Shown here: piece by piece, positions 51,153-63,900 of the stretch
How positions within the stretch are numbered: position 1 is the stretch's first letter
Layout: the number at the start of each line of letters is the position of its first letter
Assembly (NCBI GenBank): GCA_039583875.1
Contig: CM077159.1
Coordinates: 6,534,110-6,598,109 of the forward strand
DNA length: 64,000 bases
Direction: 5' to 3'
Source: Platanthera guangdongensis
Lineage: Eukaryota; Streptophyta; Magnoliopsida; Asparagales; Orchidaceae
Made by a program: the position numbers and the translations under genes
Notes under the pieces: model-generated
Told to the model about the DNA's origin: nothing
The model's database searches: none
Seen by the model: the letters and a program-made list of their open reading frames with translations, nothing else

Positions 51153-53996
51153 ATGGAAATTCCGGCAAACTCTATGGCAGCGATGAAGTTCGATATGGGT
51201 TTCGATATCGACTTCGGTTCCTTTCAACATTCAGACCAAATATTTTTGGACATGCTGAAACTGTTTAGGAACAGAACCTGAAGAATTTCATGACGCATAG
51301 GATCAAGATAGAAGCGACTGAGATTAGAGAATAGGTGTTCACTTCCACCACACCCGATGCAGATACAATAACTGGCACCATATCCGGTAATCAAGTTTCC
51401 CTTTCCCCCACAATACTAACCGAAATTCTCGGTCTGATGAATGGAAATGAAGATATAGAAATGTATAGTGATGAATATGATAATATGCTGATGAAAATGA
51501 GACACACTGGAGACAACCCAAATAAACTAATGTAGAATAATTTGTCATCTGCGTACAAATTCTTAGCCAATGTAGTGGGCAAGGTTTTGCTGGGAAAACA
51601 AACAGCTCACGATTACATCACCCGGCACCAGTTTCTAGTGATGAGTGCTCTGGGTGAGAAGAAAGCATTTAACTGGGCAAAAATGTTGTTTGATCTAATT
51701 AAGAAGAAAAATAATAAGAAAGAAATTTGTTTTGGAAGGGTACTGGGCATATTCCTCCAGGAAAAAGCTGTTGAATCCCGAGTCTACCAGACCATATTAA
51801 TCAATGCTTCTAAAAGGCTGACATGTGCATTATTTGGAAGGTGAGAGAGGACCATCTCTATGCCATCCATGGCTTCCTCCTCTTCCACAACTTCTGAGGG
51901 CATAAGGGCTATAACAACCACTCCCCACCCAATTGTTAAAGAAGTTCCCATTCCACCTTCTCCTTTAGCAACACTTCTTCCAACAACAACTCCTCCACCT
52001 CTAGAAGTTGTCCTTCCCTCCACCAGAATTCCTTCACCACCTCCTCCTCAACAACCACCTACTTCACCAGTACATCCACCAACACCAGTTCCATCTCCAA
52101 AACACATCACACCTCCTCCATCTCCTCTGCCACCTCATCTAAATGGCATACATGAAACATTCATGTCATCCCCCACTTTTAATCTGCTCACCTCCTTACC
52201 ATCTACACCTACTTCACCTGTACATGTCCATTCCACTCCACGACCATCTCTTACTGCATAACCTTCACACGATGACATTATACGAGATGTCCCTCCATCT
52301 GATGTTATTCCTTCTCCTCATCCATATCTATCCACTCAAACTCCTCCAGAGTTTATGGATATAGATACTCCCTCCCTTTCACCATCCTAGAGCACATCAC
52401 ACCAGTGATCAGGCAACTCATAGTAGAGGCAATATCACATCTTACGACCTCCATTTCTTCTCTTGCTGCTCTCCTTGCTGCCTCCACTGTCCCTTCTTCT
52501 TCTAGGGGTCTGGTTCCAGTATCCACTGAAATCAGGTTGGGTGAGATGTTTAATGAAGAAGCAGTTCCAGCAGCAGTAGTAGCAGTAGTAGAAATTTTGC
52601 AGTTAGATGAGCCTGCAGATGCAGAGACTGATGTATATATGCTCACATATGTTGAGACAGTAAAAGTTGATACATTATGTTCAGATATAACTATAGAAAT
52701 TCCAGAAGTTTTCATTGTGGGTGATTGCATTGTCAATCCCACAATGGATATTTACAGTTTATTAAATTGTTTTGATATATTTCATTTAAATCATCTTCCA
52801 GAGGTCTGGTAAAATCCTTCTATGGCTATAGTTCCCTATTCTTCTCCAATAATCCCTACAGTTGCTAAGCAACTTAAGGCAAGTTTTACAGTAGCAGAGC
52901 CTCCAAAAGTATCAGCACCGAAGGCCAGTTCTCCTCCAGAGGTTATCTCCCCTCCTACATATAAGATGGATGATAGTCCCCTACCAGATCTAGATGAAAT
53001 TATTATGGCTGATATAGCAGATGATAGTTTAACTGTTCTTGAAAGTGTTGCTGAATCTGATGTTGCAGAACCTCCAGTAAAGCCTCTGGCTGAGAAACAA
53101 ATATCTAAAGATATTTTGAAGGCCATTGATACCTTATATGACAATCCTCAGGGATCTTCTGATGATGATGATGATTCTGATTCTGATGAATCTGATAATT
53201 CAAAGGCTAAGAAGAAAGTTGTCAAGAAAAGGAAAGCTGTTCCTAAAGCTGCACATAAACTAAATCCCACCCATGACACTCCCTATTATGTTTTTCAGAA
53301 GATTACTCCATATCCAAGGATGCCCTCATGGATGTGGCTCTCCAAGAATGAGCAAAAAGCAAGGAAGAAGAGTAGAAGGTACTGTCCTCCTCCTCCTTCT
53401 CAAAGGAACTGGAGAAGCCCTCCTCCTCTAGCAGCTGGTGCTTCAGGAAGCATTTCTCAGCGATTTACCTCCTATGCTCAAACTTATAAATGACATCAGG
53501 GTAGATCTTCAAACTCTCAAGGAAGCAGTCAACAAAGATATTCTTCAAGCAGCAGACAACAACAGCAGCAGCAACAAAAAAAATATCTGAAACTGAAAAA
53601 GTAGAAAGTCTAAAAAGGCCAGATTCTCCTCCAGTCCCCTTTGTGGATCCAGAACGAGAAAATACTATAAGAATGGCAAGATTTCAAGAGCTAGTTGGAC
53701 TCTCCATGATTAATAAAGCCTAAGCTAAAGGTAGAGATCCATCACAGTACACTACAATGTCAACCTACAAGAAAGAATAATTCAAAAGGTATGACAAGTC
53801 TAATAAATTTTTCAATGTAGATGTCTATATTAACTTGCATTCAGAGGCTGTGGTACCCAGATCTACTTCTCTCAACATTATTGGAGCTACTGACATGAAA
53901 TTGTCTAAAAGAGAAGCAGCTAACCCCAACAGAGAAATTAAATTCACACATCCCTCTGAGCCAGCTGATAAAGAAAAGAAAAAGAAGAACAAATGA
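51153..53996 (+). pseudogene. Sire-2 ORF3, decayed counterpart of Sire-1 ORF3
   Basis: ATG at 51153 (MEIPANSMAAMKF); TGA at 53994 after a Lys-rich tail (EPADKEKKKKNK). Overall about 948 codons, against 939 in Sire-1. The N-terminal part (51335-51844, shifted frame) contains VSLSPTILTEILGL, FLANVVGKVLLGKQTAHDYI and GRVLGIFLQEKAVE, aligning with Sire-1 VSPKSLRKVLQL, FLSEIVGKVILSKTGGHDRV and GRILSLYLAGSIPE. A Pro/Ser/Thr-rich linker (51860-52260), acidic segments with an Asp/Ser run (53155-53200) and a basic NLS-like KAKKKVVKKRKAVPK (about 53203-53247) follow. Several stops and two frameshifts. No membrane segment is visible. Confidence 0.8.
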
Positions 53997-54145
53997 ACAT
54001 TCTCTTTAGTTTTTATATTGTTTGAACTTTATTTGTCACAAAGTTTCTATTATGTACATATCTGCTGGATATTAATAATTTTTTGCCAGATATATTTTAT
54101 GTTGCTTTATGAGTACTTTCTTTTTATATTATTAGTGACCTCACC
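53997..54145. other. non-coding stretch between ORF3 and purine tract
   Basis: A/T-rich 3' untranslated part, nothing else recognised. Confidence 0.5.
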
Positions 54146-54160
54146 CAAATAGGGGGAGAT
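54146..54160 (+). promoter_or_regulatory. Sire-2 polypurine tract
   Basis: CAAATAGGGGGAGAT, identical to the Sire-1 tract, directly before TGTTGGATCC. Confidence 0.9.
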
Positions 54161-54291
54161 TGTTGGATCCCTAATTTGGATATAGGATAGGTTAATTAAT
54201 TAGGATGTTTGACCAACCATGTATAGCCAGGGGCATTTGTTTTGAGTCCTAGTGTTTAGGCTAAGTCATTTGGTTCAACCTTGATGGACAA
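54161..54291 (+). repeat. Sire-2 3' LTR, first 131 bp
   Basis: TGTTGGATCC...TTGATGGACAA; interrupted by gypsy-3 at 54292. It contains the empty copia-3 target site. Confidence 0.85.
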
Positions 54292-54299
54292 TGTAACAT

Positions 54300-55030
54300 C
54301 CCACTTCCAACTAGACCCCTAAGAGTGGTTTTGGCCATGACTAGGTCATGACAAAACCCTAGGAAGCCAGAAATGGGCCAAGAGATAGGGGACAGAAAGG
54401 TGGGAGATCATCATGGTCTGCAAATAGTAGAACTCTGAGCATGGTTCAGGATGACCATGGACCACACCCTAACCCCAAGACCCTACCACAACACCCCTAA
54501 TACCTTGGGAGGCCCATTAGAGCCAAAAGGATCCATTAGGGTCAGCCCAAGAGGCTCAGTTGACCAAGGTCAACCCTAGCCCTAAATGGGTCAAACTAGC
54601 CTACTTAGGGTCAATTGACCTACTCTTAGCCTAGAGGACCCCACCTATGCCCTCCTAACCCTAAAGTGAGGTCAATGGGTCACCCAGGACCCATAGGGGT
54701 CAACCCAATTGGCCATGTTGACCGAAGTCAACTCTAGCCCTAGATGGTCAAAGTGCCCTTGCCAAGGGACATGAGACCACTAAGAGGCCCAACCAACCCT
54801 ATTCAAGTAACCCTAGACCTTAGGGGAAGCCAATGGGCCACTAAAAACCCAATGGGGTCAACCCAGATGGTCAAATTGGCCCAGGTCAACCCTCATTTAG
54901 GTCAAGTCAAACCTAGCTCAAAAAGGGCTAACCCAACCCCAAGCCACTTCTCCCTTAGGCTAACCCCACCCCCATGACCATCATAAACAAGTGGGCTGCA
55001 TTTAGCTTGTGAGGTTGACTAGTCAACCAG
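54300..55030. promoter_or_regulatory. W-box (TTGACC/GGTCAA) cluster
   Basis: About 15 TTGACC/GGTCAA cores on both strands, many paired (TTGACCAAGGTCAACCC at about 54550, GGGTCAATTGACC near 54609, TTGACCGAAGTCAAC near 54718). WRKY factors bind TTGAC(C/T). The cluster is at the U3 start of the LTR. Confidence 0.55.
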
Positions 55031-58025
55031 AGGTGACTAGGAGAGAGAAAGGAGCTCCCCTCCATGATAATGGAGGAGAGAGAAATTAAGGAAGAGGAAG
55101 GGGATGTGGAAGGCCGGCCAAGGGAGGCTAACAGCCACCATTTATGGCTGCAATCAACTCCTCTAGGGGAGAGGAGTTGATTCCAGCCATTTCCCGGCCA
55201 CCAAGGGATGGGTTCAGCCCCCCTCCACTCTACCCGAGCCACACCTTTAATGGTGTTAATGGCCATTGAAGAACCAGCCTCCCCTCTCCCCCATTTGCCA
55301 TTTAAACACCATCAGGGGGCCAAGGGGATCATTTTAGAGCATTTACCTGGAGGAGATGAGCCATCCCACTGTGCGGTTGTAGAAGCCGAGCGCCACCGCC
55401 GTCGTCAATGGCATCCCGCCGCTCCTCTCGCATCCAGGCCGCCAGGAAGGTCCTCCTCCTCTCCTTAACTCGCGGGTAGATCATAGGACTCTTTAGGTTT
55501 AAGATTCGGGCTCAATTGAGCCCGATCAAATCCAGGATTCCTCATGGTTTCGGCAAGAAATCTTCTTGCTATAACCGCCGGAAAACGCCTCTCCGGCGGC
55601 AGAGCCGCCGCCTGGCGATAGCCACCACCTCAACGGAGGTGTTGGTGGCGGTGGCCGGTCGGGGAAGGGGCTGGATCGCCGGCGGCAGAGCTTGGAAGTG
55701 GATCCAGGCGGGATGAATCCTGGTCGTCGGCTCGAGGAAGGAGATGAAGGGATTCCGTCCCTTTTTGCTTCAAGATTCGTGCGGGCCTGAGATTAAACTA
55801 TAGGAAATGTTTTATAATAATGAAAGTTTTGTCACAGTTTTTGATATTATTGGTTTTAAACTTTAAAAATACTTAGGCTCATCTGGTGGAAAATCCTTCA
55901 ACATAAAAGTTGTAGTCCCTTGTGTCTACTTTATTTTAAAATTGGTTTGAACCCATTTGGGTGTAAGGTCTGACCAGGGCACCCATTTTGGTGGGACATA
56001 CCCTTAGGGCTAGGCAGTCATTAAATTGAGTGCCCACTCTTCATCCCTAGCCCAAATTAGTTGAAACTTTGCAGGGAGTCTACCCTAGCTATACCCAGGG
56101 CTTGTCCAAAAATGGGAATTTTTGGAGAAAATATTTCTATAGTGTTTGTAAAAATTTAATAATTTTTAAATAAATTAATTAGGTGCCCTAAACACCTCCA
56201 AACCCTCCCAAATTTTGGTGAGTGGTCCCTGGGTTCACTTTAGGTACCTGTATAGAGTTTCACCTAATTTGGATATGTTTTGAATAGGTTTTGACCCAAC
56301 CCTAACTATACCTTATTAAGGGCATTTTGGTCAAAAGTGCACTTTTAATTTTGAGTGACCAAATCACCTCAACAGAGGCTGAAATTTGGGCCACTGACTT
56401 GTTATGGCACTTATCACCTCCCCATTGAATATGGGGTGGTGAGGAATAGATTTGCCCTAAGTTCCTAGGTCAAACCCTAAGGAGGGACCTTTTGGCCTTG
56501 TGAATGGCATGAGTCCTAAACACCTTGAATAAACACCAAATTTTGCAAGGAGGTTCCTAGGATATGTAAAACCCTCTGTTAAAAATATTAGCAAATTGTG
56601 AAAATGGTAGGGTCCCCAAAACCCTAACCCTGGCTTAGGACCTAAAACTTGTAGTGTAGGTTTAGGTTAGCTAAACATCTTGAAACTTAACCAAATTTGG
56701 GTAGTGAGGGGATTAGGGTATTTTGAGCCTCTGATAATTTACTTGAGGAATTTTGATCAATATTTGTAGCACTTCATTTGTAATCAATAGTATTGCCCTA
56801 ATTAATAATTTGGCTATTGTTGTCTCACTGCCCATAGAAAGGGTATGAAACATGGGCAGAGTTAGCTTTAGGCTATAATAATCTTGTATGAATTTTGTTA
56901 GAATTTTTGGATATCTATTTAGGGCATCTACTTCACAAGTGCTTCATTTTGATTACATACTAAATAATTCTTGCAAGCGCCATTACTTATTGAAAAATCA
57001 TGAAACTTGCTGCATAGTGTTTCTAGCTCAATAATATCATGTGAGAATTTTTGTGGAATTAGTTGATGGTTAATTAGGATACTTTGTTCATTAGCCCATA
57101 AATTTGAAAGTTCATGAGAAAAATCAAATATAGCCTTATTTTTAAATGATAAATTATGAAACTTTTTTTAGGGTATTTGTAGGCCATCACAATCATCCCT
57201 GAATTTTCCCTGAATTTGTGGAGTCATTATTACTGTAAAATCTTTTAAAATGACTTTTTATGAGGTATCTTTGGAATTAAATTTAAAGGCCTAAACCTTG
57301 CTGAAAAATTTGAAGACTTAGGACATAGAGTTGATTAGGCATTTTGTAATTACCTTAAATTTATTGGATCATTATCTTGTCTGAAATCACTATTTCATGT
57401 TCAAACTTGGGCCTTTTGGATACTAGAATAAATAAATAAATTATCAGACAATTTAGGAAAATTATGAATTTCTGGATTTATGCTTCAAATATCATTTTAG
57501 CCCTCTAGTAATTATCATAGTGGTATTGGATGAGTATTTCATGTACTTCCTTTTTTTACGGGTCGGGTAGCTTAAGTGGTCTGCATATAGCAAAACTGCA
57601 GGATTTCACTTGGATGTGAATTAGGGCACGTATGATGTGTCTTGATGGTTTGCTGGAAGGATAAGTGGAATGGGCTGCATCTATGGAAGATGAGTGAGTA
57701 GAGTGTGGTTTTTGTCTAGGGTTTAAAGGCGTCCGGGTCCGACGAAAGATCGTCCTACCCAAGGAGAGTTGGAGTCAAATCACCCTAGGATTAGCATATC
57801 GGAACATGAGAAAGAAATGGGTAAGGGAATCAACCAATAACAAAATAAGTACCTTGCGAAAGGGAACGCTGGGCGTAATCCCAACACAGTTCTTAGTGCC
57901 CCTTGAGAGCCCTTCACAAGGAATACCGGGGGCAGTCCTGTGTTAACGTAAACTGTTTAACAAGCTAAAAAGAGTAACTTAGTAATTAGGGTTGCACATT
58001 TCACCGACACTGATTGCACGGGATG

Positions 58026-58136
58026 TTACCTGGGAGCTTCGGCTCGGATGGTTAAAAGGCGGACTTTGGGTCCGGGGAGCTTCGGCTCGATTATTTGAGA
58101 CGGACGTGTTGGTCCGGGGAGCTTCGGCTCGGTTAT
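58026..58136 (+). repeat. three copies of GGGAGCTTCGGCTCG in gypsy-3 LTR
   Basis: GGAGCTTCGGCTCG at about 58031, 58076 and 58118, spaced about 43-45 bp, each followed by a short variable stretch and GGTCCGGGGAGC. Confidence 0.8.
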
Positions 58137-59404
58137 TGATTACGCTAATTTGCATGTGCATAAAAGGAAAGGAAATTAAGGTGGTGGGTCTTCGGTATCA
58201 GAGGGTCGATGCACCGACGCCAATACGTTTACTCGGCAGGTGTGGTTAGCACTTCGCCAACAGAAGTCCGATGTGCCAGCCGGCAAGAGTACGCAGGAGT
58301 CCGCTTCGTGCACCAAGCGTTGAGGCGTACGATAGGTCTGACCGGTAGTGCTTTACTGGTTTAGAGGTGGGCGAGGCCCAACCCACCACTTCCGTCTGCC
58401 ACTACGGAGGTATCCTGGGAGGTTACGGCTCTAGAAAGGGGGAACTAAAGGTCTGTGTGCACAGAGTCGGGGGTGTGTGTGTTGCACTTGCTTGATCCAT
58501 CATACCAACTTGCATGTCATAGCATAATCGTTACCTTTAACCTTGACACCTAAAGTATAAGTGGAATGGGACGCTTATGCTTTAGGACCTGCAAAACGAC
58601 CCCTTAGTCTATAAGCTTGTGTGGGCAAGTTTATAAATTAAGGTTAATATTGATATATATAGTTACTGCAGTTTGATCACCGACACCCCAACGTATAAAT
58701 TTGTATGGGACTTTTTATACGATGGGAGCCTTGCAGAAGACCCCTTGGCTTATGTGTTTTCACATAAGTGAAGGTTACTTTTCATATTTCAGCTTATGAC
58801 TATACATGATATAGAATTGCTAGTATAGGTCCGCTGTCACCTGCTTTTGATTTTTCTCCACCTTCAAGTCCTCCCCTTTCTTCCTCTCCGCTCGGTGCCT
58901 AGGAGCCGTGGGGGAAGGGGCGGGGGATGATAGGACTTAGTCTTTTAGACTAACGGTTTTTGAACCGCATCATTTAGGGGATCGTGGAGACCAGCATGGA
59001 GGAGCAGCCCCAGAGACCGGTGCGCTTGGAGGTGGGGCAGTCTAGCTCCGGAGTTCACACAGCCGGGACCGTGAGTCTCGACCTTGAGTAGTCTTTATGC
59101 TTCTGCATGAGTGACCTTTTTGTAGTGAGGATTTGATATACCGGGCATAAGCCCGTTTTTGCTACTCTGATGTTTTATTTTTGTGGACACTCCCTTCGTG
59201 GAGTTATATTTATTATGACATGTGATTTTCTGTGGACTGCAATTTGCATTTACTTCTTTATGCTACTTTTCTGTGATCGAGATGGCCGACAGAATCGGCG
59301 CTTTGTGGTGATGACCCTTCAGGGCGTGAAGGAGTCACCGCAAAATGGCGGTTCTGGGCCTAAGACCCCGGTGTCGAGAAAGAAAAAAAAAAGGGGTCTT
59401 ACAA

Positions 59405-59416
59405 GGGTATCAGAGC
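59405..59416 (+). promoter_or_regulatory. gypsy-3 primer-binding site
   Basis: GGGTATCAGAGC, one mismatch from the iMet site, two bases after the LTR. Confidence 0.85.
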
Positions 59417-59527
59417 AGACCTCGATCGAAAAGTAACAGTCCACAACCCTAGGCCACTCCCGCGCGAGTTTAGTTTGGGGACAAACTAAGCAGCGGAAGC
59501 AGTGGTGGGCCCATATGGGGGATCACA

Positions 59528-59590
59528 TGTAAATTGTCCACTTTTATTAGGTATTGAGTCGATTACGTGCTAATGTAGTTCGTTTTGCAG
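59528..59590 (+). other. possible short intron before gypsy-3 gag
   Basis: A GTAAAT donor-like site at 59529, CTAAT branch-like at 59570 and TTCGTTTTGCAG acceptor at 59579-59590. The gag frame is closed by TAG just upstream and opens exactly at the putative acceptor without an ATG until 59654. Suggestive only. Confidence 0.3.
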
Positions 59591-60982
59591 CCCCCAGCTC
59601 AGCCCACCCCACAAGGTGGAGCTCAGCAGACTCCAGACATTGGACCACCTCCCATGGTCCCCACACCTTTCCTTCAGTCGGACATGGGGCAGACCCTTAC
59701 AGCTATCCTTGAGGCCTTCCGGGCTCAGCAGGCTCCAGCCCAGCAGCCAAACCCAGGGGCCAACTGGATGAGCACCTTCCGAGGACTCTCTCCCCCATCA
59801 TACTTGGGAACAGAGTCGGCATTGCGGACAGAGGAGTGGCTGGATGTTATATACGAGATGTTGACTGGGATATGATGCCCTTGGGAGGAGAGGGTGGCCC
59901 TGGTGGTATCTTGCTTGGAGTCCCATGCTAAGAGGTGGTGGAAGACGCTGTTGGACACGACATTCGCTGATAGGGAGATTGCAGACATCACTTGGGAGGA
60001 ATTCAGGGCCACGCTGCTGGAGCACTTTGTTCCGCAGTCGGCCAGGGACGAGTTGGAGGAACGGTTCTTGTATCTGAGGCAGGGCACCGGGACGGTGGTG
60101 GAGTACCACCGAGAGTTCGATCATTTGGCCCGATATGCGGGCTCTTACCAGCTGGACGAAGCAGGTTATGTCAAGAGGTTTTATAAGGGCGTAAAAGAAG
60201 AGTGGAGGGAGGCCTTGCTGTTTGTCTCTGACGGGCCTATCTCCCGGATTTTGGAGATGGCGAAGAGGATTGAGGCCGATTGGCACACCACTCGGGGCCG
60301 GAAACGGCAAGCGGAGGACCAGGGCCGGAGGGCCCGAAATGATCAGCGGCGAGGCACCATATCAGATGGAAGGAGGATAGAGGAGCAGCCTCGTCAGGTG
60401 GTGAGGCAGGAGCCGAGAGAGCAGGTGGTTTTGGCCCCTCAACCTCTCCGGATTCAGGAGATGCCGAGACCCGGGGGTATGGCGTATCCCCCGCCGGAGT
60501 GTTTCCATTGTCACCAGGTGGGACATCTCCGGAGAAACTACCCTATGAGGGGGGCACCACCTCCAGCACCACAGGGTGGCCCACCTGCCCAGCATCTCGG
60601 AGGCCGAGGATGCGGCCGAGTACGTGGTAATCAGGGAGGAGACCGAAGACAGAATGGGGAGCAGATGTATGCTTTGGACTTAGCACAGCCCCGGAACACG
60701 GACAGGGTTATTGCAGGAATGGTGATGGTGTGCGGCAAGCCTGCCCATACCCTGTTCGACACGGGGGCATCGCACAACTTTGTTTCGGAGGATTTCGTCA
60801 AGGATCTGGACCAGATTCGATATTATACGGGATTATCCAGGAGGGTGCGTCTCCCCAATGGGATGGAGATCCAGTACACAAAGAAGTGCCTCCTGGAGGT
60901 TATCATAGACGGGGTGACACTCGAGGCCCCGGCGACGATCCTAAGAATGCCGGTCTTCGACCTTGTCTTGGGCATGACATGA
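59585..60982 (+). pseudogene. gypsy-3 Gag and aspartic protease
   Basis: One frame from 59585 (first ATG 59654, MVPTPFLQSDMGQTL), with TGA at 59873 (probably CGA) and 60980 (Trp in the usual GMDWL). Gag has WMSTFRGLSPPSYLGT, AKRWWKTLLDTTFADREI, EFRATLLEHFVPQSARDELE and FDHLARYAGSYQLDEAGYVK. An Arg-rich region and one knuckle (CFHCHQVGHLRRNY, last Cys lost) follow. Protease: TLFDTGASHNFVSEDFV, active site intact, then MPVFDLVLGM. It fuses directly to pol. Apart from the two stops it looks complete, so it has been inactive only briefly or is expressed by readthrough (inference). Confidence 0.85.
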
Positions 60983-63900
60983 CTTGTCTGGAACCATGCC
61001 CAGATTGACTGCCCGGCAGGGAGGGTCGTGCTGAGACACGACGATACTTATGCGACATTCGAAGGTACTACTCCGGCTTCCCGCCGCCTGCTTTCATCTA
61101 TTCAGGCCGTTAAGGCTCACATGCAAGGAGACGAGGTATATCAGGTATTTTTCGAGATGACTGAGGAGAAGGACCTGATTGCTAGCATTCCAGTGGTTCG
61201 TGACTACGCCGATATTTTTCCTGATAAGCTGCCAGGACTGCCTCCGCATAGGGAGAAGGACTTTCATATTCAGTTGGTACCAGGGGCTAAGCCGGTATCC
61301 AAGGCCCCTTATCGGATGGCCCCGAAGGAGTTGGCGGAGTTTCAGACACAGTTGCAGGAGCTCGTGGAAGCAGGATTTGTTAGGCCAAGCTCCTCATCAT
61401 GGGGAGCTCTGGTCCTATTCGTGAAGAAGAAGGATGGCACTCTTCGCCTGTGCATCGACTATCGAGCACTAAACAGGCTGACCGTCCGAAATACCTATCC
61501 GCTCCCCAGGATAGACGAGTTGTTCGATCAGCTGGAGGGAGCCCATTATTTCTCGAAGCTGGACTTGAGGTCAGGCTACTACCAGCTGCGGATCCAGGAG
61601 GAGGATATTCAGAAGACAGCCTTTAGTAGCAAATATGGATTGTATGTGTTCATCGTGATGCTCTTCGGACTCACGAATGCTCCGTCGGCGTTTATGAGCC
61701 TCATGAACCGGGTCTTCGAGGCTTATTTGGATGTGTTCGTCATAGTATTCATAGACGACATCCTTATCTATTCTAAGATGGAGGAGGAGCATACACGACA
61801 TCTGGCACTGACCTTGGAGAGACTGCGGGAGCATCGCCTTTATGTGAAGTTCAGCAAGTGTCAGTTCTGGTTGAAGGAGGTGGCTTTCTTAGGCCACATT
61901 ATCAGCGGAGCCGGGCTGGCGGTGGACCCGGCAAAGATTCAGGCTATTTCGGATTGGCCGCAGCTGAAGACAGCCACCGACGTACGGAGTTTTCTAGGAC
62001 TTGCCGGTTATTACCGGAAGTTCGTGGAGGGATTCTCTCGAATCGCCCTCCCGCTCACATCCTTGACGAAGAAGGAGGTACCGTTCGTGTGGACCCCGCA
62101 GTGCCAGACAGCTTTCCAGGAGCTGAAGGATCGGCTAACCTCGGCTCCCATTCTTACTCTCCCCTCGGGGAGGGAGGGATTCCAGGTCTACACCGACGCA
62201 TCATATCAGGGGATGGGAGCAGTGCTGATGCAGAACGGACACGTCATAGATTATGCCTCCCGCCAGCTGAAGACCCATGAGAAGAACTATCCAGTGCATG
62301 ACCTGGAGATGGGAGCAGTTGTATTCGCACTGAAGATATGGCGACACTACCTTTATGGAGTCCACTGTGATATATACTCTGATCATAAGAACCTTAAGTA
62401 CGTGGACACGCAGAAGGAACTGAACATCAGGCAGAGGCGGTGGGTGGAGTTTCTATCTGACTATCAGTATGAGATGCATTACCACCCGGGGAAGGCGAAC
62501 GTGGTAGTGGATGCACTGAGTAGGAGAGCTGCCACAACAGGAGCAGAGCCTCAGTTGATGTCCATGGAGCTGCTGCAGAGACTAGAGGACATGCACATTA
62601 CTCTGGTATCGTCTGACGATCCTGAGCTCTATGAGGAGTACTTGGCCGCGATAGGCGTTACCGATGACATCAGAGACCGAGTCAGAGAAGGACAGAGGCA
62701 GGATGCCAAGTTAGAGCCCATCTTCCAAGCTCTGGAGGCAGGCACTGCAGGAGATTACACACTGAGGGACGACCTGGTGTGCTTCAGAGGACGGGTGTAT
62801 ATACCGGAGGGAGGTCAGATCCGGGAGGATATTATGACGGAGGCGCACTGCAGCCGGTATTCTGTACACCCGGGGATCACAAAGATGACGGCTGATTTGA
62901 AGAAGACTATGTTCTGGCCGGGCATGAAGAAGGATGTCACTTACTTCGTGACCCATTGTGAGGCATGTCAGCTAGTGAAGGCGGAGTGCAGGAACCCCGC
63001 AAGATTATTGCAGCCACTCCCGGTGCCGGAGTGGAAGTTTGATGACATAGCCATGGACTTCATACATGGGCTTCCCCGGTCACGGACAGGGAATGACTCG
63101 ATCTGGGTAATCGTTGATCGGTTGACCAAGGTGGCTCGATTTATACCGATCAGGAAGGAAGATTCCGTAGGAGTACTGGTGCGGAAGTTTGTGGAGCAGT
63201 TCATTCGTTATCATGGCGTGCCCCGGACGATAGTGTCAGATCGTGATGGCCGGTTTACATCCATGGAGTGGCGATCAGTTCAAGCTTACGTAGGCACGCG
63301 ATTGACCTTCAGCACTGCATTTCATCCCCAGACAGACGGGCAGACAGAACGCACCAACCGGACGCTGGAAGACCTCTTGAGGCTATGCATGTTGGACCGC
63401 GGGGAACCGTGGGAGAAACTCTTACCCCTGGTCGAGTTCTCCTATAACAACAGCTACCAGTCCAGCATCAGGATGGCGCCTTACGAAGCCTTGTACGGGA
63501 GGAGGTGCCGGACCCCGCTTTCTTGGGTACAGAACGAAGATCCGAAGGTGTTGGGATCAGAGTTTGTTGAAGACACCGAGGCACAGGTGAGGCTGATCAG
63601 GGATAGGATGCTTGAGGCGCAGAGTAAACAGGCTAAGTACTATGACGCCCGGCATCGGCAGGTGGAGTTTCAGGTGGGAGACCGGGTGTTTCTGAAGATC
63701 CGGCCCATGCATGGAGTCTCGCGGGTGCGTGGTCGGAGGAAGAAGCTCAGCCCTAGGTACATGGGCCCTTACAGGATCCTGGAGCGGATCGGACCCCTAG
63801 CCTACCGGCTGGAGTTACCACCAGAGCTGGAAGCGCTGCACGACGTCTTCCATATTTCTTCGCTGAGGAGGGCTCTGCTACGCCCAGAGCAGCAGATTTT

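Larger units (their letters stand above)
39119..54291 (+). mobile_element. Sire-2: old Sirevirus, with copia-3 and gypsy-3 inside its LTRs
   Basis: Plus-strand order: 5' LTR (39119-45333, split by copia-3), primer site, gag, pol, palindrome-bearing spacer, ORF3, purine tract, 3' LTR start (54161-54291, cut by gypsy-3). The first about 105 bases of the two LTRs differ at roughly one position in five, so the element is old. All genes carry nonsense codons. Its layout is the same as Sire-1. Confidence 0.9.
54292..59403 (+). repeat. gypsy-3 5' LTR, apparent length 5.1 kb
   Basis: Starts TGTAACATCCCAC and ends GGGGTCTTACA before the primer site. Segments: W-box-rich start (54300-55030), GC-rich part (55230-55740), A/T-rich middle (55750-57550), GC-rich part with TTCGGCTCG repeats (57720-58450), and a U5-like end with TATAAATTTGTATGGG near 58695. 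No other element boundary or gene is visible inside, but the 3' LTR is out of view, so the length cannot be confirmed. Confidence 0.65.

Noticed and set aside
54292..55030. CCCTAA-like strings as interstitial telomere repeat
   Set aside because: They are scattered AACCCTA/CCCTAG phrases between GGTCAA motifs, not tandem TTTAGGG units.
55208..55716. GC-rich open frames as a possible host gene
   Set aside because: They lie within the apparent gypsy-3 LTR, are short, mutually overlapping and have no recognisable domain; noted only as a possible captured block.
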